This document shows positions 12,565-17,949 of a stretch of 17,949 nucleotides of DNA, piece by piece. Positions within the stretch are counted from its first letter, which is position 1. Every line of letters starts with the position of its first letter. A model generated the notes under the pieces. It made no database searches, had not been told where the DNA came from, and was given only the letters and a program-made list of their open reading frames with translations. The stretch lies in NCBI GenBank assembly GCA_028284565.1, contig JANQRM010000424.1:1-17949 (forward strand). Reading direction: 5' to 3'. A program made the position numbers and the translations under genes. Origin of the DNA: Anaerolineae bacterium (lineage in GTDB: Bacteria; Chloroflexota; Anaerolineae; Aggregatilineales; Phototrophicaceae).

Positions 12565-13827
12565 TTATTTATCGTGTGATGTCTGTATCTCTAGTAGGCG
12601 ACGATGTAAAAAGGCTTTCTCGGTTTGATTGTCGCAAAAGCCGAGTGCCAGATGGTAAGCGGATTCAGCCTCTGCCCAACGCTCTAGGCGACGCAACAAA
12701 TCGGCTCTTGCGGCGTGTAGCAGATAATAGCGTCCCAAATCGCCACGTGATTCGATGTCGTCTAACAAGGCTAAGCCTGCTTCGTAACCCTCCGACATGG
12801 CGATGGCGACAGCCCGATTAAGTTCAATCACAGGCGAGGGAATCATTCGCAAAAGCAGGTTGTAGAGCATGGCTATCTCCCCCCAATCGGTCTCATCAGG
12901 TGTTCTAGCCTGAGCGTGGAGCGCACTGATTGCCGCCTGTATCTGATAGGGTCCGGCACGTCGCATAGCTAGGGCTTCATCCAACAAGCGCAACCCTTCC
13001 TCAATGTGCTGTTGCTTCCATTGGGTTCGGTCTTGCTCTTCGAGAGGGATGAGATCACCTGCTTCATTGACTCGCGCTTGTGAACGCGAATCATGAAGGA
13101 GCATCAGCGCGAGTAAACCGAGAACTTCTGCATTTTGGGATAGGCTTGCTTCTTTGTCGAGCAAGTTCAGCAGGATGCGATTGAGACGGATGGCTTCTCC
13201 ACAGAGGTCATGACGAATTAGGGATTCCCCACTGTGCGCTGTGTAACCTGCATTGAAAATCAGATATAGCACAGAGCAAACGACATCCAAGCGTTCTGTC
13301 AGAATATCCAACGAGGGAACTTGATAGGGGATGCCTGCATTGCGAATTTTGCGCTTGGCACGGACGAGGCGTTGTGCCATTGTGGGAACAGGGACAAGGA
13401 AAGCATGGGCAATATCGGGTGTCTTTAATCCGCCGAGTGTTTGCAACGTGAGGGCGACTTGGGCTTCTTTGGCTAAAGCGGGATGACAACAGGTAAACAT
13501 CAGCTTGAGGCGTTCATCAGGTATGGAGTCCACGTCTATCTCTGTCTCCTGTAATTGTTCCATTTCAATGAGTGTTTTCAGGATGGCTTTCTTGTGTTCT
13601 AAATTCTTAGCACGGCGTAGGCGGTCTATGGCTTTGCGTCGCGCGACCACCAATATCCACCCTGCTGGATTATCCGGTACACCGTCGCGTTCCCAACGTT
13701 CCAATGCGAGGACGAAAGCATCCTGCACCACATCTTCGACCAATTCAAAATCGCGGATGTGCGAATAGAGCAGGGCAATCACCCGTCCAGATTCTTCTTG
13801 GAAGGTCTGTGCGACGATGTTTTGCAT
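12565..13827 (-). CDS. ECF sigma factor, ECF42 type with long C-terminal extension
   Basis: A 420-residue ECF sigma factor. Region sigma2 (about 10-75) has FELVEDVVQDAFVLALERW and PAGWILVVARRKAIDRLRR. Sigma4 (about 105-165) has DERLKLMFTCCHPALAKEAQ, the ECF42 signature, then LALTLQTLGGLKTPDIAHAF-like and an AQRLVRAKRKIR recognition helix. Residues 170-420 form a helical extension (DUF6596 with FNAGYTAHSG, LCGEAIRLNRIL; then TPR-like repeats IELNRAVAIAMSEGYEAGLA, YYLLHAARADLLRRLERWAE). In ECF42 proteins this extension stands in for an anti-sigma factor; known from the family, not from this sequence. The gene follows the DGPF gene by 7 bases with no clear Shine-Dalgarno site, so translation is probably coupled. 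Confidence 0.93.
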   Translation of the reverse strand: MQNIVAQTFQEESGRVIALLYSHIRDFELVEDVVQDAFVLALERWERDGVPDNPAGWILVVARRKAIDRLRRAKNLEHKKAILKTLIEMEQLQETEIDVDSIPDERLKLMFTCCHPALAKEAQVALTLQTLGGLKTPDIAHAFLVPVPTMAQRLVRAKRKIRNAGIPYQVPSLDILTERLDVVCSVLYLIFNAGYTAHSGESLIRHDLCGEAIRLNRILLNLLDKEASLSQNAEVLGLLALMLLHDSRSQARVNEAGDLIPLEEQDRTQWKQQHIEEGLRLLDEALAMRRAGPYQIQAAISALHAQARTPDETDWGEIAMLYNLLLRMIPSPVIELNRAVAIAMSEGYEAGLALLDDIESRGDLGRYYLLHAARADLLRRLERWAEAESAYHLALGFCDNQTEKAFLHRRLLEIQTSHDK

Positions 13828-13834
13828 TCGTGAC

Positions 13835-14200
13835 TTAGCCGTTGTAGTCGTTATATATCATGAGTTCGGGACGAATCTCGATTGCGCCGTATTTCACATC
13901 GGGAATCGTCTTGGCGATTTCGATAGCTTCATCAAGGTCTTTGCAATTGAGAATATAGATTCCAGCGAGTTGCTCTTTGGTTTCGGCAAAGGGTCCGTCC
14001 GTGATAAGTGTTTCATTATTGCGAATGCGTACCGTCGTAGAGTTGCTGATGGGTTGTAAGGGTGCGCCACCACTCATCAAACCACTTTCGTTTACAGATT
14101 GATGGAACTGAGCATAGCCTTGGATGAGGGCGTTGCGCTCATCTTCGGGCAAGTTCGGCAAGACATCTTCTTGAACATAAATCAACAGTACATAGCGCAT
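13835..14200 (-). CDS. DGPF/YCII-related protein (ECF42 partner)
   Basis: A 121-residue YCII-related protein of the DGPF type. It starts MRYVLLIYVQED, has the motif ITDGPFAETKEQLAGIYILN (residues about 66-85) that names the family, and ends VKYGAIEIRPEL. A ferredoxin-like alpha/beta barrel is expected. DGPF proteins are encoded next to ECF42 sigma factors across many phyla and are usually their regulon members; their biochemical role is unsettled. AAAGGA is placed 8 bases ahead of the ATG. It is the first gene of the unit DGPF-sigma-SRPBCC, behind a candidate ECF promoter at 14259-14285. Confidence 0.93.
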   Translation of the reverse strand: MRYVLLIYVQEDVLPNLPEDERNALIQGYAQFHQSVNESGLMSGGAPLQPISNSTTVRIRNNETLITDGPFAETKEQLAGIYILNCKDLDEAIEIAKTIPDVKYGAIEIRPELMIYNDYNG

Positions 14201-14258
14201 AAGGTTGTCCTTTCATTCAGTGGATTATGAAAAGTATATCGTGTGTGTCTATGTTGAT

Positions 14259-14285
14259 AACGAATATGCCAGCGACAAATCGACA
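14259..14285 (-). promoter_or_regulatory. Candidate ECF42-dependent promoter of the DGPF-sigma unit
   Basis: On the minus strand TGTCGA (14285-14280) is followed after 17 bases by CGTT (14262-14259), about 59 bases before the DGPF start. As I recall, ECF42 sigma factors studied in Streptomyces venezuelae use a TGTCGA -35 with a CG-containing -10; the -35 matches fully and the -10 in part. A second TGTCGC lies 7 bases inside. An ordinary TATACT (14238-14233) is also present nearer the gene without a good -35. Confidence 0.5.
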
Positions 14286-14350
14286 GCTTGATGAAGAAAA
14301 GTCGTGAAATCAGAGAATTGACGTGATATGATAGTAGGTTGGCGCATTTG

Positions 14351-14395
14351 GATATATAAGATTGTTGTCTCATGATATATCTTTGATGTATCAAT
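14351..14395 (+). promoter_or_regulatory. Upstream region of the SDR-AraC operon with GATATAT repeats and a small palindrome
   Basis: GATATAT occurs at 14351-14357 and 14374-14380 (23-base period), and TTGAT (14384-14388) and ATCAA (14390-14394-wide window) form an inverted repeat. A TTGTCT (14365-14370) and TATCAA (14389-14394), 18 bases apart, are a weak promoter candidate for the gene at 14418. These may be binding sites for the AraC regulator at the end of the operon; this is inference. The rest of 14201-14417 holds no gene. Confidence 0.3.
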
Positions 14396-14417
14396 CACAC
14401 ATCACAAGTGAGGAAAC

Positions 14418-15230
14418 ATGAAGAAGATTGTTATCACAGGATCAAGTTCAGGGATTGGCAAAGCAACTGCCCAGTACTTTGCTGAGCAAGGTTGGCAGGT
14501 TGCCGCGACGATGAGAAATCCAGAGAATGAAACCAAACTCACAGAATTTGCGAATATCTCCATTTATCAGCTTGATGTTACAGATTCAGCATCCATTGCA
14601 AGCGCGACCGAACATATCCTTAGCGATTTTGAAACGGTTGACGTTCTACTAAATAATGCGGGCTATGGGTTAGTTGGTCCGTTCGAATCGGCAACAGAAG
14701 CACAGATTCAACATCAATTTGATACGAATGTCTTTGGGTTGATGAATGTCACCCGCGCATTCTTGCCCCATTTTCGTGCTAATGAAGCAGGTCTCATTTT
14801 GAATGTTTCTTCCATTGGCGGTTTGATAACCTTCCCCCTGATCAGTCTTTATCACAGTACCAAATGGGCGGTTGAAGGCTTCTCCGAGTCCCTGTCCTAT
14901 GAGCTAGCCTCACTTGGGATTCAAGTCAAAATCATTGAGCCGGGGGGTGTTTCGACAGATTTTAGCGGACGGTCACTGGTGCTCGCCAGCGATAACTCGA
15001 TAACGGACTATGATGAACTCGTGGGCAAGTTTACAAAAAACCGGGAAGCAACTTCACTTGGTGGAAGTTCTGCCGAATACCTTGCAGAAGAAATCTTCAA
15101 AGCGACAACAGATGGCAAAAAGCAATTGCGTTATCTGATTGGTGAGGATGCCCATCAAATCTATGGGATGCGTCAAGAGCATGGTGATGATGCCTTTATC
15201 GCTGGTATGACTGAGCGCATGTTGTCTTAA
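14418..15230 (+). CDS. Short-chain dehydrogenase/reductase
   Basis: A 270-residue classical SDR. KIVITGSSSGIGKATAQYF opens with TGSSSGIG (7-14); NNAG (79-82) and Asn104 follow; catalytic Ser131/132 (NVSSIGG), Tyr145 and Lys149 (YHSTK) complete the site, and EPGGVSTDF is the usual PG motif. Arg33 after the second strand (AATMRNPEN) predicts NADPH. The sequence type is that of the common 'SDR family oxidoreductase' close to retinol-dehydrogenase-like reductases (SxxLYHSTKWAVEGFSESL). Substrate unknown. GAGG sits just before the ATG. First gene of a rightward set with a second SDR and an AraC regulator. Confidence 0.93.
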   Translation: MKKIVITGSSSGIGKATAQYFAEQGWQVAATMRNPENETKLTEFANISIYQLDVTDSASIASATEHILSDFETVDVLLNNAGYGLVGPFESATEAQIQHQFDTNVFGLMNVTRAFLPHFRANEAGLILNVSSIGGLITFPLISLYHSTKWAVEGFSESLSYELASLGIQVKIIEPGGVSTDFSGRSLVLASDNSITDYDELVGKFTKNREATSLGGSSAEYLAEEIFKATTDGKKQLRYLIGEDAHQIYGMRQEHGDDAFIAGMTERMLS

Positions 15231-15242
15231 TTAAATGGGGCT

Positions 15243-15276
15243 TGTCCACCTTCACAAACGCCTATGAGGGTGGACA
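15243..15276 (+). other. Inverted repeat between the two SDR genes
   Basis: TGTCCACC (15243-15250) and GGTGGACA (15269-15276) are exact complements across an 18-base loop, 12 bases after the first SDR stop and before the ribosome site of the second. No T run follows, so it is more likely a processing, stability or binding element than a terminator. Confidence 0.5.
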
Positions 15277-15313
15277 TAACTTATTGCTAGGAGAAATTAA
15301 GAAGGAGTTTCCA

Positions 15314-16108
15314 ATGGCTAACACCACAAAGGAAGTCGCACTGATTACTGGTGCATCTAGTGGGATTGGTAAGGAGTTCGCAAGAATCCATGCCGAGCGT
15401 GGAAGTGATTTGGTCATCGTAGCACGGCGCGAAGATAAGCTGAATGAACTGAAAGCAGAACTGGAGAGCAAGCATGGCGTTCAGGTGATGGTGATTGTCA
15501 AAGACTTGACCTCGCCAAGTGCGCCAGCCGAAATTTATGATGACGTGAAGCAAGCGGGAATTGAGGTGGATTATCTCATCAACAATGCGGGTTTTGGTGG
15601 ACGGGGTAAATTCCATGAGCGTGAGTGGGCAAAAGACCTCGCCATGATTAATGTGAATGTTGTAGCATTGACCGCACTCACCCGCCTCTTCTTGGCTGAT
15701 TTTGTCGAGCGGAATTCGGGTCGGATTCTCAATGTATCCTCAACAGCCAGCCTTGTACCGGGTCCCTTGCAAGCGGTCTATTATGCGACGAAAGCCTATG
15801 TCACGTCGTTTAGTAATGCCATTGCCGAGGAGTTGCATGATACAAACATCACGGTGACAGCCCTCTTGCCCGGCGCGACTGAAACGGAATTTGGGAGTAC
15901 ATCTGGGATGGATCAAACGAGTATGTTCCAGAATACCTATAGTGCAAGAGAAGTTGCCGAAGATGGCTATCAAGCCATGTTAGATGGTCAGCTGGATGTC
16001 ATCTCAGCGATGAACTTAGGGCAACGTATCCAAATGCGATTTGTCCCCCTTATGCCCAAGTCCATGGTTCTGAGAACGATACGTCAACAGCAAGAGGTCA
16101 CATCTTAA
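15314..16108 (+). CDS. Short-chain dehydrogenase/reductase
   Basis: A 264-residue SDR. EVALITGASSGIGKEFARIH (7-26) has TGASSGIG; Arg38-Arg39 (VIVARRE) predict NADPH; INNAGFG (89-95), Asn115, Ser142/143 (NVSSTAS), Tyr156 and Lys160 (YYATKAY) are all in place, and LPGATETEF is the PG motif. The type (RxxKL...EL, FGxxGxF, YxATKAYV.SFS.AL..EL) is close to the YqjQ/DltE-like group. The ATG at 15314 has AAGGAG 6 bases ahead; the open frame reaches back to 15242 but only through the inter-gene hairpin. It lies 83 bases after the first SDR, to which it is clearly not a close duplicate, and 24 bases ahead of the AraC gene. Confidence 0.93.
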   Translation: MANTTKEVALITGASSGIGKEFARIHAERGSDLVIVARREDKLNELKAELESKHGVQVMVIVKDLTSPSAPAEIYDDVKQAGIEVDYLINNAGFGGRGKFHEREWAKDLAMINVNVVALTALTRLFLADFVERNSGRILNVSSTASLVPGPLQAVYYATKAYVTSFSNAIAEELHDTNITVTALLPGATETEFGSTSGMDQTSMFQNTYSAREVAEDGYQAMLDGQLDVISAMNLGQRIQMRFVPLMPKSMVLRTIRQQQEVTS

Positions 16109-16132
16109 ATCGAAAGTCGGCAAGGGAGTGAG

Positions 16133-17143
16133 ATGATGCGGAATCCGAAATACAACGTGGACAATAATTGGCAAGCATTGCTGAAAGACCTCAATGTGAA
16201 TGCACAGGATGTCTTGCGTCAGGCTCAACTCCCCTTGGATATGCTGTCACGTAAATCGCCCACTGTCACTGCTGATGAGTACTTTCGCTTATGGAATGGC
16301 TTAGCGCATATCATGCAAGATACGCCAGCCTTTCCCTTGCACCTTGCCAAGACGATGACGGTAGAAACGTTTAGCCCGCCGATTTTCGCATGTATGTGTA
16401 GTGCAAATTTGAATATGGCACTTCGTCGTATCGCCAAATACAAACCTCTTGTAGGACCTTTGCGATTGGGTGTGGAGCAAACAAACCAACAAATGGTTCT
16501 TACATTTGAGGGCTTGCCAGAGAATGACCCGATACCGAGTTCGTTGGTTACTTTTGAATTGGTATTTTGGGTTCAGATTGCGCGGATTGCCACTCGTGAA
16601 ACTATTCGTCCGCAGGTGGTGCATGTCACGATTGATATACCCGATATTGACATCTACGAACAATACTTTGGGGTGCGTATCACACGCGATAGGTTTAACG
16701 GACTGACATTTTCAGCAGAGGATGCGCGTAAGCCCTTCTTAACGGCGAACGATGCGATGTGGTCGATGTTTGAGCCCGAGTTGAGTAAGCGGTTGGAAGA
16801 TTTGACTCAAGAAGCCCCATTCCGTGAGCGTGTGCGGGCTGTGTTGATTGAGATTCTCGCCAGTGGACATTACTCGATGTCTGATGTGGCATCCAAATTG
16901 GCAGTCAGCACACGGACTCTGCAACGTCGCCTGCGTGCGGAAGAGACGAGCTTTCAAAATGAGCTGGATATGCTACGAGAAGAATTAGCACGTCATTATC
17001 TATTGAACTCCGATTTTTCAAGTGGGCAAGTTGCCTTTCTGCTGGGCTATGAAGAGCCGAATTCTTTCTTTCGCGCCTTTCGTGCATGGACGGGGCAAAC
17101 CCCTGAAGTTGTCCGTGCTGGGGGAGGCAGTCATCCTGTCTAG
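16133..17143 (+). CDS. AraC-family regulator with an arabinose-binding-type N-terminal domain
   Basis: A 336-residue regulator. Residues about 20-205 match the N-terminal ligand-sensing domain (PF12625 type) seen in OruR/ArgR-like AraC regulators: helices with ADEYFRLWNGLA (47-58), PLHLAKTM, FACMCSANLNMALRRIAKYKPLVGP. Residues 235-328 are the double helix-turn-helix: SMSDVASKLAVSTRTLQRRL (248-267), and SSGQVAFLLGYEEPNSFFRA (296-315) with FRAWTGQTPEVVR. Two starts are possible: ATG at 16133 or 16136; AAGGGAG is 4 or 7 bases ahead, favouring the second. It closes the SDR-SDR-AraC set, 24 bases after the SDR, so it probably controls that operon in response to a small hydrophobic substrate, an inference from position. 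Confidence 0.92.
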   Translation: MMRNPKYNVDNNWQALLKDLNVNAQDVLRQAQLPLDMLSRKSPTVTADEYFRLWNGLAHIMQDTPAFPLHLAKTMTVETFSPPIFACMCSANLNMALRRIAKYKPLVGPLRLGVEQTNQQMVLTFEGLPENDPIPSSLVTFELVFWVQIARIATRETIRPQVVHVTIDIPDIDIYEQYFGVRITRDRFNGLTFSAEDARKPFLTANDAMWSMFEPELSKRLEDLTQEAPFRERVRAVLIEILASGHYSMSDVASKLAVSTRTLQRRLRAEETSFQNELDMLREELARHYLLNSDFSSGQVAFLLGYEEPNSFFRAFRAWTGQTPEVVRAGGGSHPV

Positions 17144-17208
17144 TTATTGTCTGTGTTTCTAGCGTATCCCAAGCGTTGAGGGCGCGTCAGGTTGAGGGTC
17201 AAGTACGC

Positions 17209-17280
17209 TATCATGGAAATATGCTACCATGATAAAATAGCCTTGAATGTCCTTGTGATATGTTATGACATGATGTGTCA
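17209..17280. promoter_or_regulatory. Inverted repeats upstream of the right-edge gene
   Basis: TATCATGG (17209-17216) and CCATGATA (17227-17234) are exact 8-bp complements 10 bases apart; TGACA (17266-17270) and TGTCA (17276-17280) form a second one. Neither is followed by a T run. They lie between the AraC stop and the next ATG at 17309, so operator sites are the likeliest reading. No convincing -35/-10 pair was found in 17144-17308. Confidence 0.4.
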
Positions 17281-17308
17281 CACGCAATAGCCTGATGGGG
17301 AGCCGTAC

Positions 17309-17949
17309 ATGGCAGATGAACAACCACGTCCCGATGAGACGTTTGATAACGTCCACACCGTCCCTTCACAATCTACACCGTCGGATGGTGAACCAACCAT
17401 GCCTGCGATGGGAGCCGATGAACCGACCATTGAAGCCACTGCGCGCAAAGCAATGGAATCCACGGTTGAAGCGGAATTACGCGATGACCCGACGATTCCT
17501 TATGAACATGGCACGATGCCAGAGGCATCTGTAGATATGGTAGAAGAAGAGCATACCGTCATTGGGGATGGGATGTTTCAAGAGGAAGATTATCTCCCAA
17601 AAGGTGATGAGACCCTAACGACAGATATGGTAGAAGTGCCAGATGATGTGGATGTGCCATTTCATCTCCCGCATGTCTCCCAATTAGAGGCTGAACCCGA
17701 CCTGCGTAAAGATGAGAGTCGGATGGTGACGATGCCTCATTATTTGGAAATTGAAGACCCCAAAAAGACTGTGGAAAATATGCCGAAGGTGCGTGTGGAT
17801 AACCAGCCTGCTCCAGCACAAACGTCGCAGAATCAGTATAATCAACCTGTACAACAACAACCCGAACCGACGATGGTGAACATGAATGTGGCACAATCAC
17901 GTCGACAACGGGGCAATGTGATTCCCCCTCTACCGCCACAAAAGAAGCA
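17309..17949 (+). CDS. Acidic, disordered N-terminus of an unknown protein with repeated PT[IM] motifs (3' truncated)
   Basis: An open frame of 213 codons runs from an ATG with GGGGAG 6 bases ahead to the end of the window without a stop. The product starts MADEQPRPDETFDNVHTVPS and stays rich in Asp, Glu, Pro, Thr and Gln with few hydrophobic runs, so it should be disordered. A motif [DEP][EDP]PT[IM] recurs: EPTM (Thr30), EPTI (Thr40), DPTI (Thr62), EPTM (Thr188), with further Thr-hydrophobic pairs (T17, T52, T69, T83, T141, T154). From about residue 165 it turns Gln/Asn-rich, then becomes basic (AQSRRQRGNVIPPLPPQKK), which often precedes a transmembrane helix; that part is outside the window. 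It is a real gene by ribosome site and codon structure; no family is recognised. Confidence 0.75.
   Translation, partial: MADEQPRPDETFDNVHTVPSQSTPSDGEPTMPAMGADEPTIEATARKAMESTVEAELRDDPTIPYEHGTMPEASVDMVEEEHTVIGDGMFQEEDYLPKGDETLTTDMVEVPDDVDVPFHLPHVSQLEAEPDLRKDESRMVTMPHYLEIEDPKKTVENMPKVRVDNQPAPAQTSQNQYNQPVQQQPEPTMVNMNVAQSRRQRGNVIPPLPPQKK

Noticed and set aside
15242..15313. TTG start at 15242 for the second SDR gene
   Set aside because: The added 24 residues come from an inverted repeat and the SDR fold begins at the ATG at 15314, which has AAGGAG.
1..17949. CRISPR array, IS element, prophage or tRNA gene
   Set aside because: No regularly spaced repeats, transposase, integrase, att-type repeats or cloverleaf were seen on either strand.

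Overview
The window looks like a stretch of chromosome from a free-living bacterium of mid GC content, most plausibly Chloroflexota (Anaerolineae-like). That assignment is inferred from the style of the proteins: a short EF-Ts, an ECF sigma/DGPF pair, DUF1761, DUF4287 and DinB accessory genes, and a glycosyltransferase-like C-terminus at the left edge. No 16S or other decisive marker is present. There is no phage, IS element, CRISPR array, tRNA or rRNA that I can support.

Left part (1-5100). The C-terminus of a probable membrane protein converges on a GNAT acetyltransferase/pncC pair on the minus strand. A predicted lipoprotein has a good promoter and overlaps the 3' end of pyrH. The core translation cluster rpsB-tsf-pyrH runs leftward from a TTGTTT-17-TATAAT promoter near 5045-5073, with a structured leader before rpsB and a textbook intrinsic terminator between tsf and pyrH. 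Ribosomal protein S2 carries an unusual, almost purely Asp/Glu tail of about 50 residues.

Middle (5100-11150). A possible gene remnant is followed by an isochorismatase-like hydrolase, a membrane-anchored EEP-family phosphoesterase starting at TTG, and an unidentified ten-helix membrane protein. A leftward gene train (10618 to 8139) follows: DUF1761, DUF4287/DUF5655, DinB, two unlisted small proteins of 53 and 45 codons, and a 160-residue protein, with Shine-Dalgarno sites nested in the preceding genes. In front of DUF1761 lies a near-perfect MerR-type promoter-operator (TTGACT-19-TAGGGT around an 8-bp inverted repeat), and the next gene upstream encodes a MerR regulator.

Right part (11150-17949). 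An SDR gene is divergent from merR. A leftward unit of DGPF/YCII protein, ECF42-type sigma factor with long C-terminal helical extension, and SRPBCC protein has a candidate sigma-specific promoter (TGTCGA-17-CGTT). A rightward set of two SDRs and an AraC-family regulator follows. The right edge holds the first 213 codons of an acidic, disordered protein rich in repeated PT[IM] motifs that runs out of the window.

Best leads for new biology: the MerR box/DUF1761 regulon, the nested small-protein operon, the DGPF-ECF42-SRPBCC unit with its own promoter, the acidic S2 tail, and the Thr-motif-rich edge protein.
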